From Toxoplasma gondii ME49 (lineage: Eukaryota > Apicomplexa > Conoidasida > Eucoccidiorida > Sarcocystidae), in assembly GCF_000006565.2 (NCBI RefSeq), contig NC_031473.1, positions 3,503,634 through 3,567,633 of the forward strand: 64,000 nucleotides of DNA, given 5' to 3'. The notes below the pieces were generated by a model, which saw nothing but the letters and a program-made list of their open reading frames with translations, did not search any database and was not told the DNA's origin. A program made the translations under genes and the position numbers. How positions within the stretch are numbered: the first letter of the stretch is position 1; each line of letters begins with the position of its first letter. Shown here piece by piece: positions 1-11,196 of this stretch.

Positions 1-442
1 GACCCAGCAGAAGCGAGCGTCAGAAAGAAATACACGAAGTCGCAGCAGTGGAACGTAAAGCGGCAGAGCCACCGTAGTAGACGCGAGAGGAGCTCCCTTC
101 CAAGGCCTCACGTCGACACAGGAGCTGAAAACAGACGTCACTCTGTTGACGCATGGACGCGAGAGAGATCTCATCTGTACAGGAACACAGGGGGAGTGAG
201 GAAGCCTCAGACGCGAGGTTGAAAGGCCGGCGCAAAGGCGCATGGTCGTGAAGCTGACTGACGAAATTGTTTAGAAAGGAAGACACTCACGCACCGGCTG
301 CAGAGAATCGAAACGCAAATTCTCACTGAGAAACATTCCTTTCGCGCCATCCTGTAGAAAGGAGACAAACGAACGCAGAGATGTCAGCCTGTCACGAACG
401 CGTTGTGAAAGGGAATTGCTTCTCCTTGCCTCTCGATCTCAG
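1..442. other. Left edge, 5' side of the zinc-knuckle gene; no gene assigned
   Basis: The + strand is open in frame 1 from the window edge to about position 230. No start, splice pair or family motif supports it as coding. An ATG at 381 opens a frame that conflicts with the better exon beginning at 443. The first exon(s) of the next gene must lie here or left of the window, because the exon at 443 starts in mid-codon. Confidence 0.4.
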
Positions 443-3400
443 GGAAGAGAGTTCGGCTTCCGAACCAGCGGAAAACGTCCAAGGACGAGTTGCGAGAGGC
501 TTCGAAGGAACTGGCGAGAAGACGAGAGTCCGAACTCCTGTCTCTGCAGAGTTCGTCTTCCTCTGTGCCGAGGCGCGAGAGTTCGCGCGTTGCTGGCTGC
601 TCCTCCTCCTCTGCATGCGTCGGTTCTCTCTGCCGTTCTTCTGGACAAGAGCACAAGATGATCGAAGCGTCTGCAACAACGGCAACCTGCGCGCCCCAGT
701 CGGGCGAACAGAACAGACGAAGACGCGCGGACTCGAAAAAGTTTCTCAACGACCCAAACAGTCAGACGTAAGCGCCGAGTTGCCGAAGGAGCTGGGGAAG
801 GAGCGTAAAGGAAACGCTGGCCTCGAGAAGCGGAGAGCGGTGCAGTTAGAGACGAGGCATGAACAGTCGCAAGCTGCGATTGTGAGGCAGAAAAAAACGA
901 AAGACCGGAGGGAGAAACGTCCGAAGCCATGCAGTGGGCGTCGAAAGCAGACATGTACAATTGTGAATGAAGGTGGACAAGAGCAGAGCCTGGGGACGCT
1001 TCTCTACGTCGGTGGTTTCTGTTTAGATGTCGCCTCTCGGACTCTGAACGCTTTCCCCGGTCGCTCTGCTTGTCTGTTTCTTCGCTATCTCTTTCTTGTA
1101 GATGCCCGCTTCTTTCCCTCCACGTGCTCACTCCACTTTTGCTCGTTTCTCATCTTTCAACAGAGGGTCGATTCTCTCTTGTTTCCCCCTGCAGAGTGTC
1201 TCCTTTCTGTCTCCTTTCTGTCTCCCTTCATTTCCCTGTGTCGCCTCAGTGGATGCGAGCGCGCGGAGGCTCGGCTGTGTCGAAGAGGCTGTCGAGGTGA
1301 GTGCGAGGCTACACAGCGGAGAGAGCAAAGACAAAACCTTGTCGTCACTCCAGTGAGGTGGACAGACGCAGGCACCGTGCACTTCTGGGTCCTTTTGAAA
1401 AACCGTTTTTCCGGATTCATTTCAAGCGCCGCGTTTTGCCTGCTTGAGCCGCCGCACCGGCGTCTCTCCACAGTGGATCCGGTCTTTGTGGCGGTTTCAA
1501 ACTCGTGGAACCTGGACGTTGTGATACACGGAGTCTTCTCGCGAACTCGACGCCTGCGCATCCCGTCTCTCCTCATTCACACTTCAGAAACTGCGTGCTA
1601 GCTTCTCTCTCCGGCTTCCCTTTGTCGTCTTTCTTGTTCTCCCCTCTGTAGATTCATTTCTCTCGCTGTGTTTTGCTCGGTTTTCTCTGACTCACTACCG
1701 CGCGCCCCATCACACTCGAAATATCGAACATCGTCAATATGGAACTCCTTCGCCTCCCTTCCGCGCCTGTCACCTTCTCGCGACGGCGTCCTCGTCCTCG
1801 TTTGTTTGTCCGGCTCGGTGTCACTCTTCTCTCTGCAGAGTCTCTTCCCTCGGCTCTTCCGGCCTCGTCCGTCACCGCCTGCGACTCCTGCCCGTCCTCC
1901 CGTTCTCCTTCCAATGCATGCACAGCGACTCTCCCGCCCCTGCCTTCTCTCTCTTCTCTCTTTCCGCCGCTTCCCCAGAAGGCGGTCCAAGTGGAATTGC
2001 GAGACGCAGCCGCTGGGCCATCTGCGCGGTCGCTCTCGTGCGTGTCTCCGGCGTCGTCCTCCTGCCTGTCTTCGAGAGAAAGCGAAGAAAACGACGGCGA
2101 GAGGGACATGAACAGAGACGGAGGGGAGAAAAACGAAAACGAGACAAGCGAAATGCTCTCTGCGCCAGACTCTGCAGAGCCGCTGTGGAGACAGAGTCCG
2201 CCAGAGGAAGGTCACCCAGGAAGCGAGACTTTCCCACCCTCGGACATGCCTTCAAATCTCACCTCGCCGCATTCCCCTTTGCTTCCCGGACGAAGTGGAA
2301 CTCCAAACGCAACTCTCCCCTCTGATCCTCGGACTTCATCCCTGCTTTCTCCATCTTCTTCTCCCTCTGCTTCTTCCTCATCTTCTTCCTCTTCTGCGTC
2401 TTTCTCTGTTGAGGCTTCGCCACCTACTCCTAGGCGAGCAAGCATGGCGAGAACGCCTCAAGCTGTTTCAAGGAGAGTGACGGTGCTGGGGAGAGGCGGA
2501 AATCCTGCTACACGCGCGAATCCTCCCGAGAAGAGCAAATCCACCTCTCGCCTCTCTCGCGCTTCGTCGCACTCTGTAAAACGCGCAAGTGTCTCTGAGA
2601 GAAGAGATCGAAAGAACTTGCGAGAGAAAGGCGAGAGGCGCTCGCGCCTGAGCATGCAAGAAGCTGCGACCGCGGTCTCCGCCCCGACGAAGCAGTCCAT
2701 TACCGTTGTCAACTCCCAAGTTAAGAGAGAGACGTTTCAAGCGACGCATCCGGCCTTAGACCTCGCCGAATCTTCGGGGAACAGTCGTCTCGAACAGGCG
2801 TACCCGGGGGAGGCTCGAAGGAGCGGTCCGCGCATTTCGATTTTGGGGAGGAGCGGGGCGATTCTTGCAGGTCCAGGAGCGTCTTCGTCCTTTGCGAGTC
2901 CGGATGCATTCATGCAGAAGATGTTTGCCTCGGGATCTCTGCATGCACAGCGCTTGCGACAAAGGGGGAGCGTTCTCCTCCAGCTCCAGGGAGTCCCAGG
3001 TGTCTGTACAGTGTGTGGCGATGCGACGCACACCGAGGCCAGATGTCCCGTCGCTCTGAGGCGCTTCCGGGCCGCAGCGAGGCATCCCGACGAGCAGGAC
3101 GAACGTTTTCCAGAAGAAAGACGCGAACCGAAATCCACCAAACTGCTTGAGCAAGTGGACGCCTGGAACTTGATCGGAACAGACCCGTTCTGCAGTAAGA
3201 CGAGGGGAGGAAAAGAGAGAAAAGCGATGCGGGGAAAAAGGCCAGGAAGCCGGTGTCGGGGGAATGCCTCAATGACCTGAATGCCGTTTCCATGCCCACC
3301 GTAACGTTGTTAGCTCCTACTTTGAAGAATGGACTTTCGCATATTCAGTTTGGACTCGAGACTGTCAAAGACGTCTCAAGGTGGAACAGCGAGAAACAAG

Positions 3401-4714
3401 GGGAGGGCCATAAACAGAGACGGGGGGCGGACAAGCGACGGAGGCAGATGCCTTAGATGCCTTGACGAGAAATGTTCCTTGTCTTGTTCTCTTGCCCACT
3501 CTCGCTGTTTTCTCGGTCGCGTCTCGACTGTCGTTCCCTTCGCCCAATTGCCAGTCGGTTCTCGTATTTGAATGTTGCCGGGTCGCTCGCCTGTCTCCCG
3601 TGTCGCCTGTCTCCTCGAACGCCACGGTGCATCTGTTTTTCGTAACGCTTTCCAAGAGCCGCGAAAATCTCTGTCTCCTCAGGCGCGACAGCTGCGCAGG
3701 CAGCTCACCGAGCAGCGGACTTGTTGGAGGACGAGGGGGGCTCGGCTCTGGAAAGCTCATCTCCTTCTTCGTCCAGAGGGTCCTCTTCGTCTCGCTCTGT
3801 CCCCCGCAGTCGTCTCTTTCTCGGAGCCGCCTCGATATCCTTTGAGCCACAAGAAGAAGCAAATCCCTTTCTCCCCATCACTCGAACTTCGCTCGCTGTG
3901 CGGAGACACGGAAGTGAAGTGACGAGGAAGATCCGCTCTTCCTCTCCCGCGCTGTCGCCGGGTGCTGTCACCGACGCTCCAGACTCCTGGGGACAGGCGG
4001 CAGTCGGCAAGCAGAGAGACTCGGGGAGCGAAAAAGATCAGGAAATCGAAGGAGAGCGAGAGACGGAACTTCCTTCGAATGTCAGACCGGTGCAGCGGCC
4101 AAGCAGGGAGGTTTCTCTCGGCAGTTTCCATTGGGGAGACGCAGGCAGAGAGACAGAAGGAGAGGATCGACGCGGTAGTTCCCTGCAAGTGCGGGGGGCG
4201 CGAAACGAAGGCGAAGAAGCCACAAACATGTACAGTCGAATGTCGCAGTTCCTCGCGTCCGTGGAAGCCGAGAAACGAAGAAGAAGGGAAGGGAAAGCAG
4301 AGGACGAAGAAAGAGAAGAAGAAAGAGAAGAAGAAAGAGAAGAAGAGAGAGAAGAAAACGAAGAAGAGGAAGAAGAAGAGGAAGACGACGAATATGGAGA
4401 GATGGATGTAAGGGATACGGTCAAAGCCGCCAGGGATCTCTTCGTCTGTCAGAGAAGCAGCGAATTACGCGTTTTATATGCAGCGTGGGCAACCTCGCGC
4501 ATAGACTCCTTCGATTTCTTCGACTCCAGATTCGATGCACGCGCGCTCGTCCAACGTCAAGTCACAAATACTCACAGAGAGACAACGCACAGGCAACGAG
4601 GAAAGAGACAGAGACAAACTCAGACTGGGTTTGGACTGACGCCATCTTCCGCAAGTGATCCACAAGTCCACATGCTTTGCCACTGAACATCTATACATAT
4701 ATACACATACATAA

Positions 4715-4745
<31 letters not shown>

Positions 4746-4785
4746 CGCATTTATACATCTGCATATGTTTAACCATATGCTCATG

Positions 4786-4816
<31 letters not shown>

Positions 4817-5948
4817 GTTTGTGTGTGTAAGTGTATAAGTTTGTATGTTCTACTGTATTCCCAGACACATGCAGAAGAGAGCATGAAGGCGGTGCGCTTG
4901 CGAATTCTTGCATTAGCCGACCGGCCGACCGACGTAGGGAATGCGTGCCTGTCTGTCTGTCTGTGTTTGGAGAAATGAATTTGTCTGTGGATCAATACAA
5001 ATAAAATAGAGTGCCGAGTCCCGGTTCACTGGGGCGACGAGAGGGGGCTGTGCATGCATCGAACGCTGAAGCATCTTGCACGCGTTTCGTGACTTGCTAT
5101 GCAGTTTTCGGGGATAAGTGTGGCGCCAGGGCCGCTCTCGTGGAAGTTTTCTTTGTGAAAGTCAAGAGCGGCGCCTGCAGAAGGCGGCGGAGAACTGAGA
5201 ATCGCAAAGAGAAGCCGAGCACTGACGAGAGCCTGAAGTGAAACGCGGAGAGAGAAGGGGACAGTGTGGCGAAGACTCGAGGGAGAAGGCGAGAACTGCC
5301 CAACAGCAAGCGAAGAACGAAGCGAGGTCGAAAGGTTGGCGGCTTCCCCTGTGGGTCGATATTTCTTTTTCCTTTGGACTTTCGCCTTCGTGAGATCTCT
5401 CTTTTCGACTCTGCCTCTTGCTGCGCGTCATGCTCTTCTTCCCTCATCGCGCTGTTCCGCCGCTCTTGGATTCAACTCCGTCCTCCTCTACTCCTGTGTA
5501 CGGGAAGTCGTGCCTCGTCTCCTCGCGTTTCCGGGATCTCTCTCCTGTCCAGGCGCGCTCTTCTCTGTTTCGTGAGAAAAGAACCCCTTCGTCCTTCTGC
5601 TTCCACTGTCCCTCCTCTCGTTTTGCTTGTGTTTCCTCGACGGTCTTCCCAGCATGCGAATCTCTTCCAGAAAAGCTCCAGAAAACGGTCCTTTCCTGCA
5701 TGTCTCATCGGTAGCAAAAGGGGGAATCGCGACCTGGAAAAACAAGCGTTTTTCCAGGTCGCGATTCCTCCCTTCACCGTGTGGAGCCTGGAGATGAGTC
5801 ACAGTTGTATTTGAACGACCTGACTTCCACCCTCAAGTCACTTGCGATTCGCATTCAAGAGCAGAGAATCACCCTTCCTAGTTTCCCCGACCTTCCTAAG
5901 CGTCCACGCCTCTGCGTCGTCAGAGCTCCCTCAACAACCGAGCTGTGA
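443..5948 (+). CDS. Unknown protein with a CCHC zinc knuckle (5' end missing)
   Basis: No known family beyond one zinc knuckle. Phase-consistent exons: 443-767, 1260-1296 (1250 is an alternative acceptor but breaks phase), 1979-3194, 3683-4407 and 5715-5948, ending in TGA. The 1979-3194 exon encodes a Ser/Pro-rich stretch (about 2330-2410), a basic Arg/Ser region, then a C-x2-C-x4-H-x4-C knuckle at 3007-3048, which suggests single-stranded nucleic-acid binding. The 3683-4407 exon ends in a Glu-rich tract likely to be coiled coil or disordered. The last exon is ordinary coding sequence and contains a perfect hairpin. The exon at 443 starts with two bases of a split codon, so the start codon is upstream and unseen. 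Without a splice at 4407 the frame would read on to 4686, through sequence that looks non-coding. The gene converges on the next one. Existence is likely, exact exons are moderate, function is unknown. Confidence 0.55.
4302..4395 (+). repeat. GAA-rich coding repeat (poly-Glu tract)
   Basis: Near-tandem GAAGAA/AGAGAA units inside an exon of the zinc-knuckle gene. They encode a run of Glu with interspersed Arg, then Glu and Asp. Slippage-prone, so the length probably varies between strains. Confidence 0.7.
4687..4840. repeat. AT-rich microsatellite with (GATA)n and (TA)n
   Basis: A short (AGAT)n run near 4727-4743 is followed by a (TA)n run near 4792-4816 and then GT-rich DNA. It lies in the proposed intron 4408-5714 of the zinc-knuckle gene. 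Confidence 0.85.
5723..5768. repeat. Perfect 21-bp inverted repeat (hairpin) inside a coding exon
   Basis: The left arm 5723-5743 and right arm 5748-5768 are exact reverse complements separated by AAGC. It falls in the last exon of the zinc-knuckle gene, eight bases after the proposed acceptor, and is read through in frame. Confidence 0.9.
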
Positions 5949-7720
5949 ACTTCGTTCTCTCTAGCTTCACTCCACTCCTCACAAATGGCTCCTCCCCGCC
6001 AGCCTCATTTGCTTCCTTCCTCGAGTCTACAGAGAAAGGCGCGCGCTCGGTGCCCACAGAACTCCAAAACTATGCAGCTGTGGTGAACAGCTCAAGCCTA
6101 AATCGCGGAGACGCTCTTGGCATTTCAGTGCAGTCTTTTCACGCAAGCAAAAACAAATGGAAAGAGGGAGCCGCTTTTCGGTTTTTTCAAAAGCTGAAAC
6201 GTCTCCACTGGAGTTCGGAGAGAAGCGCATGCCAACGCACGGGAGATTCCGAGCAGATTGTCTTTCGAAAGTTTCACCTGTCTTCTCCTGTGCTGTCAAT
6301 GGCTCTAGCGAGACTCTCCAGGAGCAAGCAACGCGCGTCGCGTTCCCGCTGTCGACCTAGAAATCGGATCTGCATAGTTTCTACTCGCTTCTTCTGAGGT
6401 AGTGTACAACCGTTTCTCCGAACGAGAGAAAACGCGGAGCACAGAGAAGAACGGAGACGTCCACAGACTCGGAAGACACTCATGGCCACAGCTGGAGAGT
6501 CGAAAAGACCAGATACGCACGACGGCAAAGGCCATAGAGAGAGAGCCTCGTCTTTGGGCAGAAAAAACGAACTGTAGAGTAGGGTATGCGGAGCAGAGAC
6601 AAGAATTAGAGAGGCTTGTTTTTCACTGTTGCGTTCAAAACATTCACAGAAAAAACACTTGAGAAAGAAACGCGAAGATCCAAACGAAACAAGACAGCCA
6701 AGGCACCAGTCACGTTTCCGCCCTGATACAAAGAAGACGAATACTCCAGGGAGAACGAAGGAGAGGAAAAAGACGCAGAAGGCAGCGAAGAGAACGAAAC
6801 AGACAACTCTTCCAACGAAACTGCGAAGAAGAGAGAAAGACTTCCTTTCGAAGAGAAAACAGAGAGTCTTTCTGTGTCTCCCGACTTTGGAGCACGACAG
6901 CTAAACGTCCAAAGAGACCTTGAACGCGTTGTTCGTTTAACATGTCATGAACGCCCAGCTGCAAGCGGAACGACGAAAAGATAGTGCGTTTTCTGCTTTT
7001 TGAAAAACGAGACGCAAAGCACTCGGCACAGGGCTCCGTTCCCAAGTGTTCCTTTCGAAGAGACTCGATAAAAAAAAACAAGAAGTCCGAATGAAAAACA
7101 AAGACAACATTTCCACTGTTTGCCTCGTTCTCGCGCGTCGGACGCTGGTCGCAGCTCTCGACATCAATTACCCTCGATGCTTTCTCTTCTTGCTCTTGGA
7201 CCTACGACACAAACGAGGCAAAAACGAGAGGGAGAGTCACGCGGTCTTCCGCGCCGATTTGCTAAAACCGACAATTCCTCCAAACCTCGACGCATGCGAA
7301 TGACAGACGTCGCCACGAGCACGAGAAGAAAAACGCAGCGAAAAGAAGAGACTCCCAAATGGCTTCACCCGCCCCTACCTTCTGGATAGAGGCTGCGCAT
7401 TCGGGAACTGAAAAAGGAAGAACACTGAAGAGTAAACGAAAGAGGCAAGAACGCGGAGGGGAGGCAAAGGCACGCTGTGTGCATGCAGTAAGGCCGCGAC
7501 AAAATACAGAAAGGAGAAAAAAGAAGAGAAAAAACGAACGGCGGCAAACGCGAGGAGACACGAGGCGACGGCCTCTGTTTCGAAGGCAGGACAAGAAGAG
7601 AGACGTCGGGGAGAGACATGACAGGAAGAAGGAGAAAAAGTTCAGGAAAGAGGAAAGGAGAATGCACAGAAAGCGAAGAAGAGAAACGGGATGCGTCCAC
7701 ACCCGAAACACTGGTCGCTC
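5949..7720. other. Convergent 3' region between two genes
   Basis: Untranslated and intergenic sequence between stop codons facing each other at 5948 and 7721. From about 6620 rightward the + strand is purine-rich, as in the UTRs and introns of the minus-strand gene. Short open frames here have no splice context or family motif. I see no gene, RNA or large repeat. Confidence 0.5.
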
Positions 7721-10700
7721 TTACTTCTTGTCTCGTTTCTTCTGCTTCTTCGATTTGCGCTTGCGCTTCTTCTTCTCTGCACAAGAAAAACAAAATTGGT
7801 CGACAGAGAGTCTCCACCTTTCGAGCTTGAATCTTTTCCACCTGTGCAGTTCTCGAGTTTGGTCTCTTCTCTGCTCTTCTCTGCATCCTCCATCTTCTCT
7901 TCTTGGTGAACTCTTGATCGAGGCTCCGCCGGTGCCTTCTTCCGAGCGTACACAACACCCAGTGGGCTACTGAAATTCCACAGTTCTGCAGATTTGTTTC
8001 CCCTCAGTCGATCTCAACAACATCCCGCTCTGCTTCCTCAGAACAGACACCATCTCCAAATCGAACATGTCTTTTCCAGTCGACGACAACCTCAACGAAG
8101 ACAACGAGTGAAAACGACACCGACGCTGCAGGTCAAGCGCGTCTTCCCGTGGAGTCGGGCGACGGAAGAGGAGACTGTCTCAGAGGCTGTTCCAGGAAGC
8201 TTTTCTAGAGATTGTTGAGCGCTCGCGACCTCCCAAAAGGCTGCTGGAGAACGAAGCCTGCGAATCATAAGAGTTTAGTCGGTCGTCCTGGAATCGAGAA
8301 GAAGAGCTGTTTCCAGAGACAACGGACTGGGACGAAACAACTGGCTGAGCAGAAGTCTTCTCTGTCTCCTTTTCTCGTCTTTTTCTCGTGCGACTCACCT
8401 CTCTCGCTGTCGCTGTCGGAGCTGCTGCTGTCAGAGCTGCTGTCACTTTCTGAGGAAGAAGAAACCTTTCTTTTCTTCTTTTTCGACTCTGCTGGAAGAT
8501 GCGGCACACTCGCTCTGGCCGGCGTCGTTGTTCGCAGGCGTTTCCTCCGAAGACCGTCGTCGTCGCTCTGCTCAGAGTCTGTCGCAATGCCCAGAGCCTC
8601 TCGCGCTTTCTGAAACGAATCGGAAAATAAAGACACGACGTCTCCAGAGAGAAAACAAGATATCTGCTGAAACAGCACTCTCGCCATGAAAGCTGCAAGT
8701 TCTTCTGAAGCGTCAAAATCTCTACAGAAGCTGCAGACCTGGAAATTCCAATGAGACCCAAATCCCTTCCCTAGCGGAGAGGACGAAATGTATTTTCAGA
8801 AAGTCGCTGTCCAGGGAAAAGGAAGCAACGACGTTTTGCTGGAAGGAAGGCAGGCCACCAACGCTCTAGTCAGAGAAAGCGAAAGTCCGTAAACGCTGAG
8901 AGTACGAAAAAAACGAAAAAAGGCAGCGAGCAACGAGGGAACCGACGACACACTGCCTTCCAGCAAGAGTAGAGACTCCGAAACTCAAACGGAAGGCCCC
9001 AACCTAAACCTGAGACCGTGACTCCTGGCTGGTGAATCTCTTCAAACTTCTTTTCCTCGCGCTTAAGCTCTGAAGCCTGTGGGGGGAAGCGCGGAAGCGA
9101 ACTCCGTTGCATTTCCATTGATGCAAGGAAACGAGCAACTCACAGACTGCACGCGCGTACGAAGGAAAGACGCGAACCTTCGAGAGAAAGCGGCGGCTTA
9201 TACAGAACGCTGCTTGCGCAAATGGGAGGGAAGATCGGAACTGGCGCTCTCACACGAAGACGAAGAGGAAGAAGCCAAGAAGAGCGAGAGAAAGAAGTCA
9301 AAAGGAGACGACGCAGAAAAGAGAGAAGAACCGAGAGGGAGGAACTGGAGAAAAGGAAGACAATTCGATGGACCTCGAGACGAGTGGCTCACTTTGTCGT
9401 CTTCTTCTTCATCTTTTTCCTGCACTCGACGAAACGCAAGCTGGGCGTCGTCAGGGGCGTCTGTCGAGCCTGTCAGCATGTTGCGGCACTGGTAGGCCAA
9501 ATGTCCGACTGCAGAGTCAACAGAAAAGCTCGTGAGCGAAGGGATGAAGCACTCGAAGCGAGACAAAGAGAAGAAGAAAAACGAGCGAACAGAGAGAAGA
9601 GGAGAGAAGAAGAGAGAAGAAGAGAGAAGAGGAGAGAAGAAGAGAGAAGAAGAGAGAAGAGGAGAGAAGAAGAGAGAAGAGAGACAGAGAGGAGAGCCGC
9701 GGGCATGGAGAGAAGGAAGGAGACAGAAGAGAAGGGAGCGCAGGACGAACAAGGAGCAAACGGTGCAAGAGGAGCAAGAACACTGAAATAAAAAAGGAAA
9801 GAGCGAGAACAACACAAGCAGAAGGCAAGAAGAACGAAGAGTAGGAGCAAGGAAGAAAGCAAAGACCAGGGAAGAGAAGAGAAAAACAGAAGAGCGAGAA
9901 TGAGAGAGAGAGAGAGAGAGCATCCAAGTGGACGGAGAGTGCAGAGACCATCCTCGCGCAGACATGCGAGAGGAGAGGAACGACGGATGTCGTCACTCGA
10001 GACGCCAGATAGCGCAAGTCGCTTTCCGCAGCGGTGCCACAGGCGCTCCTCCGACGCAACTGGCCTCGTCTGAAATTGTTACCTTGCTTGCATTTAGGGC
10101 AGGCACCTGGGGTCCGAGAGGCGACAGATCCAGTCAGCCGAGCGAGGACGAGAAGTTCCTGCGCTTTGTCTCTCAACGCTGCATCTGCCGCCGCTGTGCT
10201 CTCTGACCCTGTCGGCGCATAGGGATCGTGCCCGACTGTGTCTTTCTGTAAGAAGAGCGGAAATAAAAATAAAAAAAACGCAAAAAGGAAATGATCACCT
10301 CTCGCGAGCCAGTGCAGATCTGCAAGAAAGGACAGCGTTTTTGTTCTCGCTTTCGACTCGAAGGAAGACATAAGGTTGTTGTGGGTGAGACTCAAAAACT
10401 GGAACTGAAAAATTGGAATGCCGCCTCAAAACAGCGTGAGATCGAAAACCACGTTGGATCCAGTCGAATGGCACGCACTTGCCTAAAAAGAAGATTGCAA
10501 AAAAAAAGGACGCGATAAAGCCGTCCAGAAGGAACGGCAGAGAGACTGCAGGAGGCGGGGAAACAGAGGGGTGACGACGTGAGGAAACGAGGATTTAAAA
10601 ACGGAGGAAAAGGCACTCAAGGCGCACTGAATCGACCTGAAGACTCGGTCGGTTTCTGGGCCAGTGGAAAGAATGCCAGCACCTTGAAAAGGCACACGCA

Positions 10701-11196
10701 GACACCCCGATACAGGAGGGACCGGAAAAGCGGACAAAGGGAGAGAGAGAAAAGAGAAGAAAGAGAAAGAGATTGAGAGACGAACAGAAACAGACTGAGA
10801 GAAGGAAGGGATTACGAAAAACAAAGGAAGAGATTGAGGGAACGAAAGAGATTACGAGAAAGACGGGGAGAGAGAGCGAGAGAAAGAGACAGAGAGACAC
10901 TGAGGGAAAGAGACTGGAAGGTCTGAAAAGGACAGAAAAGACAGAGACAGAGACAGGTAGAGAGAGGGAGAGACAGAGACGACCGAACAAAAATCAAGAG
11001 AGAAAGAGAGAGTTGGCCGGCCTTTCACAGTTTCTGCTAGAGCCGAGCAGCTTCTGGAGAGAAGAGAGACTGGAAAGGCCAGGAAAAGAAAAAGTGAGGA
11101 GGCGAAACTCACCCAGATGGCGTGGGTTCTGAGAGTCGAGGAGACAGGAACTCTGTTGCTGTCCGGCATGCGGACGTTGGTGACGGTGGCCGGCAT
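7721..11196 (-). CDS. CCHC zinc-knuckle, Ser- and Lys-rich protein (SREK1IP1/ZCCHC10-like)
   Basis: Probable nuclear RNA-associated protein of 269 residues. Six exons read leftward and join in phase: 11196-11113 (ATG start), 10245-10083, 9508-9393, 9076-9010, 8722-8399 and 7776-7721 (TAA). The exons total 810 nt, divisible by three. A C-x2-C-x4-H-x4-C knuckle (CPKCKQVGHLAYQC, residues about 77-90) is split across exons 2 and 3 and is rebuilt only by the splice. An acidic and Lys-rich middle follows, then a Ser/Asp run and a C-terminal basic tail (KKKRKRKSKKQKKRDKK) that looks like a nuclear localisation signal. One knuckle followed by Ser/acidic and terminal Lys tracts is the layout of human SREK1IP1 and ZCCHC10, and GHLxxxCRN favours SREK1IP1. 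The functional link to splicing is inference. It is transcribed divergently from the GMC oxidoreductase. Confidence 0.87.
9590..9695. repeat. GA-rich tandem repeat
   Basis: Repeated AGAGAAGA/GGAGAGAA units in the intron between exons at 10083 and 9508 of the minus-strand zinc-knuckle gene. On the sense strand this is a long pyrimidine tract upstream of the acceptor at 9508. Confidence 0.75.
10735..10990. repeat. Low-complexity GAGA-rich stretch
   Basis: Purine-rich GAGA/AGAAA sequence within the first intron (11112-10246) of the minus-strand zinc-knuckle gene. It is a pyrimidine tract on the transcribed strand. Confidence 0.6.

Noticed and set aside
381..1601. 406-codon + open frame at the left edge
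   Set aside because: It overlaps a better exon (443-767, other frame) with a strong donor at 768. The frame crosses pyrimidine-rich, intron-like DNA and has no motif.
5104..5241. Possible extra exon of the zinc-knuckle gene (acceptor at 5102-5103)
   Set aside because: The frame reads well but its phase does not match the exon ending at 4407 or the one starting at 5715, and it ends in a stop.
5945..6397. 150-codon + frame just after the zinc-knuckle stop codon
   Set aside because: Composition is not protein-like, there is no splice support, and it lies in the 3' UTR of the preceding gene.
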